A stretch of DNA of 64,000 nt, from assembly GCF_023145115.1 (NCBI RefSeq), contig NZ_JAGLEJ010000005.1, positions 1 to 64,000 of the forward strand, in the 5' to 3' direction. Numbering within the stretch: the first letter of the stretch is position 1; each line of letters begins with the position of its first letter. The DNA is from Algiphilus sp. Its GTDB lineage: Bacteria > Pseudomonadota > Gammaproteobacteria > Nevskiales > Nevskiaceae. Shown piece after piece: positions 21,748 to 30,853 of this stretch. Both the position numbers and the translations under genes were made by a program. The notes beneath the pieces were generated by a model. It was not told the origin of the DNA. It did no database searches and was given only the letters and a program-made list of their open reading frames with translations.

Positions 21748-22101
21748 ATGAAAAAGGCGTCCGACGCGCTGACGCCCACCGGCGCGCGTCTCTCGGAAGT
21801 GCTCGACAGCCGCAGCGGCACGACGGCGCGAGTGCTGGCGCGCGCTGCCCGCCTGCAGGCGCTCAGCGCGGAACTGCAGAAGCTGGATGCGCCCTGGGCG
21901 CCCGCGCTTCGCGTCGCGAACCTGCGCGGCGACTGCGTCGTGGTCTTCGCCGACAACGCGGCGGCCGCGGCGCGCGCGCGGCTGGAATCGCGCCGCATCA
22001 CCGAATGGCTGCAGAGGCGCGGTGTCGACTGTCGACGTATTGAAATCCGGGTCCGCCCCGCCGCGCGCCGCCAGACAAACGGCGCCCGTGCTGGAGACTG
22101 A
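21748..22101 (+). CDS. dciA: DciA/DUF721 replicative helicase loader-type protein
   Basis: This 117-residue protein has the DUF721 pattern: an N-terminal helix, LARAARLQALSAELQKL, then the PWAPALRVANLRGDCVVVFADNAAAAARARLESRRI core that forms a KH-like fold. DciA is the ancestral bacterial factor that loads DnaB helicase where DnaC is absent. The gene sits between lpxC and the M23/secA genes, its common location in gammaproteobacteria. No Shine-Dalgarno sequence is visible in the 20-base space before ATG 21748. The C-terminus is a short basic tail. Confidence 0.85.
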   Translation: MKKASDALTPTGARLSEVLDSRSGTTARVLARAARLQALSAELQKLDAPWAPALRVANLRGDCVVVFADNAAAAARARLESRRITEWLQRRGVDCRRIEIRVRPAARRQTNGARAGD

Positions 22102-22143
22102 ATCCCCGCTGAATTCAAGTGCATTCCCGCAGTCTAGGCGTCC

Positions 22144-22159
22144 TGTCACGCCCGTGACA
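22144..22159. other. Inverted repeat between convergent dciA and lpxC
   Basis: TGTCACG and CGTGACA flank two bases. It lies in the 96-base convergent gap and might form a short hairpin for either transcript, but there is no T tract. Confidence 0.35.
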
Positions 22160-22197
22160 ACTATCGGGGCGGTAAAGGCCTTCCGGCCGCCGATGGC

Positions 22198-23115
22198 TCA
22201 GGCGGTGACGGGCAGCGCCGGAATGAACTGCACCGGCGCGTCTCCGGCATCCGCGACCGTGGTCAGCTCCCACGCATCCTCGTTCTCGAGCAGCGCACGC
22301 GCGAGCCGGTTGTTGAGATCGTGACCGGACTTGAAGGCCGAATAGGCGCCCAGCACGCTATGACCAACGAGATAGAGATCGCCGACCGCATCGAGGATCT
22401 TGTGGCGCACGAACTCGTCGTCGTAGCGCAGGCCGTCGCGGTTGAGCACCCGGTACTCGTCGAGGACCACCGCGTTCTCCAGGCTGCCGCCGAGCGCGAG
22501 GTTGCGTGCCCGCATGAACTCAACGTCCTGCATGAATCCGAAGGTCCGCGCACGCGCCACCTCGCGCACGAAGCTCGTGCTCGAGAAGTCGATGGTGACG
22601 TGCTGACGCGTGCCGCGCACGACCGGATGGGCGAACTCGATGCCGAAGGACAGCCGGAAGCCGTCGAAGGGCTCCAGCCGCGCCATCTTGTCGCCGTCCT
22701 GCACCTGAACCGGGCGGGTCACGCGCAGGAACTGCTTGGCGGCATCCTGCTCGACCACGCCGGCGGACTGCACGAGGAACACGAAGGGCCCGGCGCTGCC
22801 GTCCATGATCGGCACTTCCTGCGCGGACAGCTCGACGACGGCGTTATCGACGCCCATGCCGGACAACGCCGACAGCAGGTGCTCGATGGTCTGGATCTTG
22901 AGACCGTCGTCATTGGTCAGACAGGTGCACAGCTGCGTATCGGTGACCAGATGCGCGCGCGCGGGGACTTCGGGCGCGCCGGGCAGGTCGATGCGCCGGA
23001 ACACGATGCCGGTGTCGGGATCGGCCGGCAGCAGGGACATGTAGACCTTGCGGCCGCTGTGCAGTCCGACGCCGGATGCGCGGACCGGATTCTTCAGCGT
23101 TCGTTGTTTGAGCAT
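22198..23115 (-). CDS. lpxC: UDP-3-O-acyl-N-acetylglucosamine deacetylase
   Basis: LpxC catalyses the committed step of lipid A synthesis. The 305-residue protein starts MLKQRTLKNPV and GVGLHSG, as in the family. Zinc ligands are seen as TIEHLLSAL, then HKILDAVGDLYL (His and Asp), and the catalytic His in SGHDLNN. ATG 23115 has AGGACG upstream; the open frame extends much further but has no homology. It follows ftsZ by 149 bases and appears to have its own promoter (extended -10 at 23164-23172), while a hairpin separates it from ftsZ. Confidence 0.97.
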   Translation of the reverse strand: MLKQRTLKNPVRASGVGLHSGRKVYMSLLPADPDTGIVFRRIDLPGAPEVPARAHLVTDTQLCTCLTNDDGLKIQTIEHLLSALSGMGVDNAVVELSAQEVPIMDGSAGPFVFLVQSAGVVEQDAAKQFLRVTRPVQVQDGDKMARLEPFDGFRLSFGIEFAHPVVRGTRQHVTIDFSSTSFVREVARARTFGFMQDVEFMRARNLALGGSLENAVVLDEYRVLNRDGLRYDDEFVRHKILDAVGDLYLVGHSVLGAYSAFKSGHDLNNRLARALLENEDAWELTTVADAGDAPVQFIPALPVTA

Positions 23116-23163
23116 CAGGGTCGGGCGTCCTGCCTCGTCTTGGTGCATTGTGCTTAATGAATC

Positions 23164-23172
23164 ATTATGACA
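23164..23172 (-). promoter_or_regulatory. lpxC promoter, extended -10, overlapping a palindrome
   Basis: The minus strand reads TGTCATAAT, an extended -10 (TG-n-TATAAT type), about 50 bases before the lpxC start. A 13-base palindrome, TAATGA-n-TCATTA (23155-23167), overlaps it and could be an operator. No regulator is assigned. Confidence 0.5.
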
Positions 23173-23208
23173 GCACCATGACCCGGTATCCAGACTGAAC
23201 GCGACGCC

Positions 23209-23240
23209 GCCCCGGACCGGGTGCATCCCCGGCCCGGGGC
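23209..23240 (-). terminator. Strong hairpin after ftsZ
   Basis: A 13-base stem (GCCCCGGGCCGGG / CCCGGTCCGGGGC, one G-T pair) closes a six-base loop 24 bases past the ftsZ stop. No T tract follows, so it may pause, stabilise the ftsZ mRNA end, or act with Rho. Confidence 0.5.
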
Positions 23241-23264
23241 GCAACGGCTGCGCCCGGCTGACGG

Positions 23265-24461
23265 TCAGTCCGCCTGATTGCGGAGGAAGGCCGGAATGTT
23301 GAGCACTTCCTCGTCGGGAATGCTCCGGCTCCGGAAGTCCTGACCGACCGCGACCCGGCCGCCCGACTCGCGCATCACCGCCGGCACTTCCACCGAACCC
23401 TGGCGAGGCTGGCCGTTGACGTCGGCCGCCGGCTGACGGCTGATGGGCGTGACGTTGCTGTTGGGGTCGTGCACCGGCTGCGGCTGCGCCTGCGCACCGC
23501 CCAGGCCGGTGGCCACCACCGTGACGCGCAGCTCGCCGTCCAGATTCTCGTCCAGCGAGGTGCCGAACTTGAGATCGACGTCCTCGCTGGCGATCTCCAG
23601 CACGCGGCCCATGATGCGGTTGATCTCGCCCATCTTCAGCGAGTGGTCGCAGGCGACGTTGACCAGGATGCCCTGGGCGTTGGTCAGCTCGATGTCGTCG
23701 AGCAGCGGGCTGGTCAGCGCCTCGTCGACGGCGTTGATGGCGCGGTCGTCGCCGCTGGAGCGGCCCAGCCCCATCATCGCCTTGCCGCGCGAGCGCATCA
23801 CCGTGGACACGTCGGCGAAATCGACGTTGACCTGGCCCGGGCGCGTGATCAGATCGGAGATGCCCTGGACCGCGTTCTGCAGGACGTCGTTCGCCTTGCG
23901 GAAGCACTCGTCCATGGTGGCGTCGTCACCGAGCACCCGCTGCAGCTGCTCGTTCGGGATCAGGATCAGCGAGTCGACGTGCTTGTGCAGCTCGCTGATG
24001 CCGTTGACCGCGGCCGAGTTGCGCTTCTTGCCCTCGAACATGAAGGGCTTGGTGACCACTGCCACCGTCAGGATGTCGAGCTCGCGCGCGATCTCGGCGA
24101 TCACCGGCGCCGCACCGGTGCCGGTGCCACCGCCCATGCCGGCGGTGAGGAAGAGCATGTCGGTGCCTTCCAGCAGGTCGCGGATGCGGTCACGATCCTC
24201 CTCGGCGGCGGCCCTCCCCTTCTCGGGGTCGCTGCCGGCGCCCAGCCCGCGCGTCACGGCGGCGCCGATCTGCAGGATGTTGGCGGCCTTGGACCGGTCG
24301 AGATGCTGCCGATCGGTGTTGGAGCAGATGAACTCGACGCCCTCGATCTCGGCCTCGACCATCTGGTTGACGGTGTTGCAGCCACCGCCGCCCACCCCGA
24401 TGACGCGGATGATGGCTCTTTCGGGGGACTGGCCATCCAGTACTTCGAACATTTCGCTCAT
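23265..24461 (-). CDS. ftsZ: Cell division GTPase FtsZ
   Basis: FtsZ polymerises into the Z-ring. The 398-residue protein has GVGGGGCNTVNQM at the N-terminus, the tubulin signature GGGTGTG (110-116), NVDFADVSTVM and the T7 region. A variable linker (about 325-382) leads to the conserved tail DEEVLNIPAFLRNQAD that binds FtsA and ZipA. A near-perfect AGGAGG lies before ATG 24461, stronger than for most genes in the cluster and in line with high FtsZ demand. It is the last gene of the dcw cluster. Confidence 0.98.
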   Translation of the reverse strand: MSEMFEVLDGQSPERAIIRVIGVGGGGCNTVNQMVEAEIEGVEFICSNTDRQHLDRSKAANILQIGAAVTRGLGAGSDPEKGRAAAEEDRDRIRDLLEGTDMLFLTAGMGGGTGTGAAPVIAEIARELDILTVAVVTKPFMFEGKKRNSAAVNGISELHKHVDSLILIPNEQLQRVLGDDATMDECFRKANDVLQNAVQGISDLITRPGQVNVDFADVSTVMRSRGKAMMGLGRSSGDDRAINAVDEALTSPLLDDIELTNAQGILVNVACDHSLKMGEINRIMGRVLEIASEDVDLKFGTSLDENLDGELRVTVVATGLGGAQAQPQPVHDPNSNVTPISRQPAADVNGQPRQGSVEVPAVMRESGGRVAVGQDFRSRSIPDEEVLNIPAFLRNQAD

Positions 24462-24498
24462 TGGTGTTACCTCCTGCGCGTGCGCTTGCCGTTGCGGA

Positions 24499-25737
24499 TC
24501 AGAAATTGCCCTGGAACCAGCTGCGTACCCGTTGCCACAGCTGCTTCACTCCGGCCTGGTCGAAGTCGACACGCTCGTGCGGTCGCTGATCACGCCCGAA
24601 CAGCAGCAGGCCGACTGCTGTGGCGTATGACGGGTTCTTGGTGACATCGGTGATGCCCTTGACCTGGTCCTGCGGCACGCCGAGACGCACCGGGACCTGG
24701 AAGATCTCCTCGGCCAGCTCGATCACTCCGGGCAGGCGGGCGCTGCCGCCGGTGAGGACGATGCCGCTGGCGATGAGGTCGTAGAAGCCGCTGCGATGCA
24801 GCTCGCGCGCGATGAACTCGCGGAACAGCTCCTCGTAGCGCGCCTTGATGACCTCGGCCATCTCCTGGCGCGAGATCTGGCGCGAGGGATGATCCCCGGT
24901 GGAAGGCACCTCGACGGCATCGCCGGGCTCGCACATCTGCGGCCAGGCGCAGCCGTACTCGCGCTTGATGGCCTCGGCCGACTGGCTCGGCGTGCGGAAC
25001 ATGGCGGCGATGTCGCGGGTGACGTACTCGCCCGCCACCGGCACCACGGCGATGTGCCGGATGGAGCCATCCTTGAAGATGGCAATGTCGGCGGTGCCGT
25101 GGCCGATGTCCACCAGGCAGACGCCGAGATCGCGCTCGTCCGGCTGCAGCACCGCGTAGCTGGAGGCCAGCGGCTCGAGGATCAGGCGGTCGATCTCCAG
25201 CCCGCAGCCCTCGACGCACTTGTAGATGTTCTGCGCCGCCGAGGTTCCCACCGACACGATGTGCACCTTGGCCTCGAGCCGTACACCGGCCATGCCGGCC
25301 GGCTCGCGGATGCCTTCCTGACCGTCCACCGACCACTCCTGCGGCACCACGTGCAGGACACGCTGATCGGTGGGGATGACCACCGCGCGGGCTGCGTCGA
25401 TGACGCGCTCCTTGTCGGTCTCGGTGACCTCGCGGCTGCGCACCGCGACGATCCCCTGCGAGTTCACCGCGCGGACGTGGCTGCCCGAGATGCCGGCGTA
25501 GACCGACTGCACGCGGCAGCCGGCCATCAGCTCGGCCTCCTCGACGGCCCGCCGTATGGCGCCGGTGGTGGCCTCGATGTCCACCACCACGCCGCGGGAC
25601 AGGCCCTTGGACGGCGCCTCGCCGTGCCCGACGATCTCCAGCGTGCCGTCGTCGTGCATGTCGCCGACGATGGCCGCCACCTTGGAAGTCCCGATATCGA
25701 GTCCGACCAGGAGCCGGTTGTTGCCCTTCTTCGCCAT
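24499..25737 (-). CDS. ftsA: Cell division protein FtsA
   Basis: FtsA is an actin-like ATPase that anchors FtsZ to the membrane. The 412-residue protein starts LLVGLDIGTSKVAAIVG (phosphate 1), has the 1C subdomain, then VDIGHGTADIAIF (phosphate 2) and IASGIVLTGGSARLPG (adenosine). It ends in an amphipathic helix, LWQRVRSWFQGNF, the membrane-targeting sequence. The phosphate-2 motif carries His where the usual sequence is DIGGGT (codon at 25099-25101). The start overlaps the ftsQ stop by one base (TAATG), implying coupled translation. Confidence 0.97.
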   Translation of the reverse strand: MAKKGNNRLLVGLDIGTSKVAAIVGDMHDDGTLEIVGHGEAPSKGLSRGVVVDIEATTGAIRRAVEEAELMAGCRVQSVYAGISGSHVRAVNSQGIVAVRSREVTETDKERVIDAARAVVIPTDQRVLHVVPQEWSVDGQEGIREPAGMAGVRLEAKVHIVSVGTSAAQNIYKCVEGCGLEIDRLILEPLASSYAVLQPDERDLGVCLVDIGHGTADIAIFKDGSIRHIAVVPVAGEYVTRDIAAMFRTPSQSAEAIKREYGCAWPQMCEPGDAVEVPSTGDHPSRQISRQEMAEVIKARYEELFREFIARELHRSGFYDLIASGIVLTGGSARLPGVIELAEEIFQVPVRLGVPQDQVKGITDVTKNPSYATAVGLLLFGRDQRPHERVDFDQAGVKQLWQRVRSWFQGNF

Positions 25738-26459
25738 TACTCCATCTCCGGGCCGGTGTCGTCCCAGCCCACTGCGAAACCGTTTCCGTAGCGCAGGTCG
25801 ACGTACGCGACCCGCTCGAGGCGCCCGCCGAGCGCCGGTGCAACCGCATCGCGCAGGCGCGGAAGCTGCGTCACCGGATCGCCCTTCCCGAGGCGGAAGC
25901 TGACTCCGGCGGTATCCACCAGCGTCCAGCTGCCGCGGGCGTCGCGGCGAATCTCGGCGGGCGCCAGCGCGGTTGCCGAGAGCCCGTCGCGAAGCGCCGT
26001 CAGCGCATCGAAGGCATTGGCCGCATGAGCCTCATCGACCCCCAGCAGCGGCAGCGCTTCGGCCGAGGCCACCGCCTCCAGCGTCACGACCCGGCCCGCG
26101 GCCGTCAGATAGCGACCGCCCCCCATGCGTGCCACCGGCCGGTGCTCGCGGATACGCACCACCAGCCCGTCGGGCCAGCTCCGGCGGACACCTGCCGAGG
26201 CCACCCAGTCGATGGCCTCGATGTCGGCGCGCAGCGCGGCGAGGTCGACGGTCGCGAGACCGCCCGCGTCATGCCGGCGCACCAGCGCGCGCAGCTCGGC
26301 ACCGTCGACGTGACGCGGCACCTCGGGAAGCACCAGCCGCGTCACGCCTTCATCGCGCTCGACGATGGCATGCGTGGCGGCGCCGGCACCGCCGGCCAGC
26401 AGCATGCCGGCGAGCAGCGGGATCAACCCGCCGCGCCAGTCCGATCGCAGATCGATCAT
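25737..26459 (-). CDS. ftsQ: Cell division protein FtsQ
   Basis: FtsQ links the FtsB/L complex to the divisome. The 240-residue bitopic protein has a short cytoplasmic end, one membrane helix (about 11-29), a POTRA domain (about 40-110, with AIDWVASAGVRRSWPDGLVVRIREHRPVA) and the FtsQ/DivIB beta domain. ATG 26459 overlaps the ddl stop by four bases. Sequence conservation is low, as usual for FtsQ, but position and topology make the call secure. Confidence 0.93.
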   Translation of the reverse strand: MIDLRSDWRGGLIPLLAGMLLAGGAGAATHAIVERDEGVTRLVLPEVPRHVDGAELRALVRRHDAGGLATVDLAALRADIEAIDWVASAGVRRSWPDGLVVRIREHRPVARMGGGRYLTAAGRVVTLEAVASAEALPLLGVDEAHAANAFDALTALRDGLSATALAPAEIRRDARGSWTLVDTAGVSFRLGKGDPVTQLPRLRDAVAPALGGRLERVAYVDLRYGNGFAVGWDDTGPEME

Positions 26460-27391
26460 GGCGATTCCTCCATGGTGAGCTCGAGCAGGCGCCAGCACAG
26501 CGCGTCGAAGTCGATCCCCACCGCCGCCGCGGCCATGGGGACGAGCGAATGGGTGGTCATGCCGGGCAGCGTGTTGATCTCCAGCAGCTGCGGCGCGCCC
26601 TCGGCGTCGAGCATGAAATCGACCCGACCCCAGTGGCGCGCGCCGATGGCGGCGAAGGCCTGCAGCGCCATGGTCTGCACGCGCCGGGTCAGATCCGCGT
26701 CGACCGGCGCCGGGCACAGATAGCGCGTCGCATCCGACAGATACTTGGCGTGATAGTCGTAGAAGGCGCCGTCGGGCTCGATGCAGATGAGCGGCAGCGC
26801 CTCGCCGCCGAGCACGGTGCAGGTCAGCTCGCGGCCGGCGGCGAAGGCCTCCATGAGCACGTCGCCGTAGCGCGCCGCCTCCGCGAAGGCGACTTCCAGC
26901 TCCGCAGCCGCGTGCACCTTGCTGATGCCCACGGACGAGCCGTCGGCCACCGGCTTCACGAACAGCGGATAGCCGATCGCCGCGCCCGCCTCCATCGCCT
27001 CGTCGAGCGTGGCCGGCGCCGCAAAGGCGGGCGTCGGCAATCCGGCGTCGCGCCAGACGCGCTTGCTGCGCAGCTTGTCCATGGCCAGCGCCGATGCCGC
27101 CAGCCCACTGCCGGGGTAGACCAGGCCGCGCAGATCGAGCAGCGCCTGCACGGTGCCGTCCTCACCGCCGCGGCCGTGCATCAGGTTGAGCACGCGATCG
27201 AAGCCGGCCAGGCGGTCGCCCAGCAGATCGGCGCGGTCGATGTCCAGCATCTCGGCATCGACGCCGCGCCGCAGCAGCGCGTTGTAGACGTTGGCGCCGG
27301 ACTGCAGGCTGATCTCGCGCTCCGGGGACCAGCCCCCGGCAAGCACGGCGACCCGGCCGAAGGCGCGCGCGTCGGTGATCCGGCCCGTCAT
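26456..27391 (-). CDS. ddl: D-alanine--D-alanine ligase
   Basis: This ATP-grasp enzyme joins two D-Ala residues for the pentapeptide stem. The 311-residue protein shows GGWSPEREISLQSG, HGRGGEDGTVQALLDLRG, FVKPVADGSSVGI and the metal-binding end LLEINTLPGMTTHSLVP. It is of the DdlB type found inside dcw clusters. It overlaps murB by four bases upstream and ftsQ by four downstream. Confidence 0.97.
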   Translation of the reverse strand: MTGRITDARAFGRVAVLAGGWSPEREISLQSGANVYNALLRRGVDAEMLDIDRADLLGDRLAGFDRVLNLMHGRGGEDGTVQALLDLRGLVYPGSGLAASALAMDKLRSKRVWRDAGLPTPAFAAPATLDEAMEAGAAIGYPLFVKPVADGSSVGISKVHAAAELEVAFAEAARYGDVLMEAFAAGRELTCTVLGGEALPLICIEPDGAFYDYHAKYLSDATRYLCPAPVDADLTRRVQTMALQAFAAIGARHWGRVDFMLDAEGAPQLLEINTLPGMTTHSLVPMAAAAVGIDFDALCWRLLELTMEESP

Positions 27392-28323
27392 GCCGCACCT
27401 CCATCGGGCTCGCCGACGACGCGCACCTCGGCCTCGAGCCGGATGCCGGTGCGCTCGGCCACGGTGCGCTGCACGTGGCCGATGAGCGCCTCGACATCGG
27501 CCGCGCGCGCGCCCGTCTCGGTGAGGATGAAGTTGGCGTGCTGCTCGGAAATACCGGCGCCACCGATGCGATACCCCTTGAGCCCCGCCGCCTCGATGAG
27601 GCGCGCGGCGAAGTCGCCCGGCGGGTTGCGGAAGGTCGAGCCTGCGCTGGGGCGGCCCACCGGCTGCGTGGCCTTGCGCCGGGCCAGCTGGGTGCGCACC
27701 GCGGCAGCCTGACTGCCGTCGGCGTCGGCGGACACCGCGAAGCGCGCGGCGATGAAGCCGAGGGCGGCCTCGGGAAGCGCGACGTGGCGATAACCGTAGT
27801 CGACGGCGTTGCGCGTCAGCCAGCGCGTCCCGCCGCCGCGCAGCACGACCTCGGCCGCTTCGACCGCCGGCCAGGTTTCACCGCCCCACGCCCCGGCGTT
27901 CATCGCCAGCGCACCGCCTACGGTGCCGGGAATGCCGGCCATGAAGCCGAGTCCTGCAAGGCCCTCGCGCTCGGTGAACTTGGCAAGACGCGCGCAGTGC
28001 ACGCCGGCTTCGGCGAACACGGTCCGCGATTCCGGATCGGCGTCGGTGGCGGCTTCGAGCACCAGCGTGTCGAGCGCGCCGTGCAGCGCGATCACCGTGC
28101 CGCGCAGGCCACCGTCCCGCACCAGCAGGTTGCTGCCCAGACCCACCCAGTGCAGCGGCTCGTCATCGGCAAGCGACGCGATGAAGGCCAGGAGATCGGC
28201 GCGATCCGCCGGCTCGAAGTAGCGGTCGGCAGGCCCGCCGACGCGCCAGGATGTGTGCCGCGCCATGGGCTCGTCGCGCAGCACGCGGCCGCGCACCCGA
28301 CCGGTATCGATGGCGGCGTTCAT
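27388..28323 (-). CDS. murB: UDP-N-acetylenolpyruvoylglucosamine reductase
   Basis: MurB is an FAD enzyme that reduces enolpyruvyl-UDP-GlcNAc to UDP-MurNAc with NADPH. The 311-residue protein shows HTSWRVGGPADRYFEP, GLGSNLLVRDGGLRG, GIPGTVGGALAMNAGAWGGE, SAGSTFRNPPGDFAARLIEAAGLKG and an EQHANFILT end. The shape matches the type with the Tyr-loop deletions typical of class II MurB. ATG 28323 overlaps the murC stop (ATGA). Confidence 0.97.
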   Translation of the reverse strand: MNAAIDTGRVRGRVLRDEPMARHTSWRVGGPADRYFEPADRADLLAFIASLADDEPLHWVGLGSNLLVRDGGLRGTVIALHGALDTLVLEAATDADPESRTVFAEAGVHCARLAKFTEREGLAGLGFMAGIPGTVGGALAMNAGAWGGETWPAVEAAEVVLRGGGTRWLTRNAVDYGYRHVALPEAALGFIAARFAVSADADGSQAAAVRTQLARRKATQPVGRPSAGSTFRNPPGDFAARLIEAAGLKGYRIGGAGISEQHANFILTETGARAADVEALIGHVQRTVAERTGIRLEAEVRVVGEPDGGAA

Positions 28324-29756
28324 GCCGTCGCCCCGGCGCCGAAGCGCTCGCGCAGTCGCGCGGGCAGCGTGCCGATGTCGCCGGCGCCCAGGGTCAGCAC
28401 GATATCGCCGTCGCGCGCGACATCGGGCAGCAGGTCGACCACATCCGCGGGGGTGTGCACGACCACCGGCACCACCTTGCCGCGCGCCCGCATGGCGGTC
28501 GCCAGCGCCGCCGACGTGGCGCCGGAGATGGCCTGCTCGCCGGCAGGGTAGACCTCGCACAGAATGACGGCATCGGCGCTCGACAGCACCGCGCAGAAAT
28601 CATCGAAGCAGTCGCGCGTGCGGGTGTAGCGATGCGGCTGGAAGACGACCAGCAGGCGGCGGCCGGGCCAGGCCGCGCGCACCGCTTCGAAGGTTGCCTC
28701 GAGCTCGCGGGGATGGTGGCCGTAGTCATCGATCAGACTGACGGCGGCATCGCCGAAGGTCAGCGCGCCGCAGGGCTCCAGTCGCCGGCCGATGCCCTGG
28801 AAGCCGGAGAGACCGCGGGCGATGGCATCCCACGGTACCTCCAGCTCGCGCGCGATCGCGATGGCGGCCAGCGCATTGGCGATGTTGTGGCGACCCGGCA
28901 TGGCGAGGAAGAGATCGTCGTGCCGGCCGTCCGGCGCTTCCACCGCGAAGCGCGTGCCCCCCTCGCCGGCGACCAGGTCGCGGGCACGGAAGTCGGCGTC
29001 GGCCTCCAGCGCGTAGGTCATGACCGGCCGCCCGATCTGACCGATGAGCGCACGGTTGTGGGCGTCGTCTGCGCAGATCACCGCCAGCCCGTAGAACGGC
29101 AGGCGCTGCAGGAACTCGACATAGGTATCGAGCAGCTTCTGGAAGTCGCCGCCGTAGGTTTCCAGGTGATCGGCGTCGATGTTGGTCAGCGCGGCGATCA
29201 GCGGGTTGAGATGCAGGAAGGAGGCATCGCTCTCGTCGGCCTCGGCCACCAGATAGTGCCCCTCGCCGAGGCGTGCATTGGCACCGGCCGACTTCACCCG
29301 GCCGCCGACCACGAAGGTGGGGTCGAGCCCGCCCTCGGCCAGCACCGCCGCCACCAGGCTGGTGGTCGTGGTCTTGCCGTGCGTGCCGGCGATGGCGATG
29401 CCGTAGCGGAAGCGCATCAGTTCGGCCAGCATTTCGGCGCGCCTCACCACCGGCGTGCGGGCGGCGCGCGCGGCGGCGACCTCGGGATTGGTCGGGTCGA
29501 TGGCGGTCGATACCACCACGGCATCGACATCGCGGACGTGCCCGGCATCGTGGCCGAAGTGCACGGTCACGCCCATGCCCTGCAGCCGCTCGGTGACGGC
29601 AGAGGCCTTCATGTCGCTGCCGCTGACGTCATAGCCCAGGTTGCAGAGCACTTCGGCGATGCCGGCCATGCCGCTGCCGCCGATGCCGACGAAGTGCAGC
29701 CGCCGCACGCGGCGCATCGGCCGGCTCCGCATGTCCTGCTGGTGGACGGCATTCAT
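28320..29756 (-). CDS. murC: UDP-N-acetylmuramate--L-alanine ligase
   Basis: MurC adds L-Ala to UDP-MurNAc. The 478-residue Mur ligase has FVGIGGSGMAGIAEVLCNLGY (UDP-binding domain), the ATP loop AGTHGKTTTTSLVAAVLAEGG, the EADESDASF segment and the C-terminal DYGHHPRELEAT and FQPHRYTRT motifs characteristic of MurC. The start overlaps the murG stop by four bases. A short basic extension, MNAVHQQDMRSRPMRRVRR, precedes the nucleotide fold. Confidence 0.98.
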   Translation of the reverse strand: MNAVHQQDMRSRPMRRVRRLHFVGIGGSGMAGIAEVLCNLGYDVSGSDMKASAVTERLQGMGVTVHFGHDAGHVRDVDAVVVSTAIDPTNPEVAAARAARTPVVRRAEMLAELMRFRYGIAIAGTHGKTTTTSLVAAVLAEGGLDPTFVVGGRVKSAGANARLGEGHYLVAEADESDASFLHLNPLIAALTNIDADHLETYGGDFQKLLDTYVEFLQRLPFYGLAVICADDAHNRALIGQIGRPVMTYALEADADFRARDLVAGEGGTRFAVEAPDGRHDDLFLAMPGRHNIANALAAIAIARELEVPWDAIARGLSGFQGIGRRLEPCGALTFGDAAVSLIDDYGHHPRELEATFEAVRAAWPGRRLLVVFQPHRYTRTRDCFDDFCAVLSSADAVILCEVYPAGEQAISGATSAALATAMRARGKVVPVVVHTPADVVDLLPDVARDGDIVLTLGAGDIGTLPARLRERFGAGATA

Positions 29757-30808
29757 GGCGACGCCACCTCCAGGCAGGCATCCGCGATGCGGCGGCCGCT
29801 GTCGGGTGCCGCGGCGGCGCGTGCGGCGCGCGCCATGCCCAGCAGGCGGGCGCGATCGGCGTGCTCGCTCAGGATCCCGGCAAGGCGCTCGGGCGTCAGC
29901 GCCGACTCGGCGACCCGCACCGCCGCACCGGCATCGACCAGATGCTGGGCATTGCGGGTCTGGTGGTCGTCGACCGCCGACGGGAATGGCACCAGGATCG
30001 ATGCCACGCCGGCTGCCGCCAGCTCGGCGACGGTCATCGCGCCCGAGCGGCTCACCACCAGATCGGCCCAGCCGTAGGCCTCGGCCATGTCCTCGATGAA
30101 GGCCTCGATGCGCGCCTGCCGGCCGGCATCGGCATAGGCGCCCTCCGCGGCCTCGACGGTGCGGCCGCCCTGGTGGCGCACCTCGTAGGTGCCCGCAGGC
30201 AGCCGGCCGAGCGCCGCCGGCACGGTGATGTTGAGCGCGCGCGCACCCTGCGAGCCGCCCACCACCAGCAGACGCAGCGGCCCGGCGCGACCGCTCATGC
30301 GGGCGTCGGGCGCCGGCAGCGCGGCGAAGCTCTCGCGAACCGGGTTGCCCACCGTCGTGGCACCGGGAAGCGCGTCCGGAAACGCCTGCAGCCGGCGACG
30401 CGCCAGGCGCGCCAGCAGCCGGTTGGTGAGGCCAGCGGCGGCATTCTGCTCGTGCACCACCAGCGGTCGGCGCAGCAGCCACGCGGCGACGCCGCCGGGG
30501 CCGGAAGCGAATCCGCCCATGCCCAGGACTACCGCGGGGCGCAGGCGGCGCACGATGCGCAGTGCCTGCAGCAGGGCCCGTGCCAGGGTCAGCGGCGCGC
30601 GGATCAGGCGGCCCGCTCCGCTGCTGCGCAGCCCCTGCACCTCGATGGTCTCGAGCGGGAAGCGGTTCTGCGGCACCACGCGCGCCTCCAGGCCGGCCGC
30701 CGTACCCATCCAGACCACGTCGTGCGACTGCGCGCGCAGGATCTCCGCCACCGCCAGCGCCGGGAAGACGTGCCCGCCTGTGCCTCCAGCCATGATCAAC
30801 ACCTTCAT
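29753..30808 (-). CDS. murG: Lipid II-forming N-acetylglucosaminyltransferase MurG
   Basis: MurG adds GlcNAc to lipid I on the inner face of the membrane. The 351-residue GT-B enzyme shows the G loops MAGGTGGHVFPALAVA and VVLGMGGFASGPGG, HEQNAAAGLTNR, VVGGSQGARALN and the donor site VVSRSGAMTVAELAAAGVASILVPFP. It starts 133 bases after ftsW ends, the only long spacer inside the cluster. Confidence 0.97.
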   Translation of the reverse strand: MKVLIMAGGTGGHVFPALAVAEILRAQSHDVVWMGTAAGLEARVVPQNRFPLETIEVQGLRSSGAGRLIRAPLTLARALLQALRIVRRLRPAVVLGMGGFASGPGGVAAWLLRRPLVVHEQNAAAGLTNRLLARLARRRLQAFPDALPGATTVGNPVRESFAALPAPDARMSGRAGPLRLLVVGGSQGARALNITVPAALGRLPAGTYEVRHQGGRTVEAAEGAYADAGRQARIEAFIEDMAEAYGWADLVVSRSGAMTVAELAAAGVASILVPFPSAVDDHQTRNAQHLVDAGAAVRVAESALTPERLAGILSEHADRARLLGMARAARAAAAPDSGRRIADACLEVASP

Positions 30809-30853
30809 GACCCGATCCTCGCGTCCGCAGCCTTCCGTGGCGCGGGGTTCCGG

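Noticed and set aside
23155..23167. TAATGA-n-TCATTA palindrome as a Fur box for lpxC
   Set aside because: Only one half matches the Fur pattern well and the other is shifted by two bases; kept only as an unassigned palindrome.
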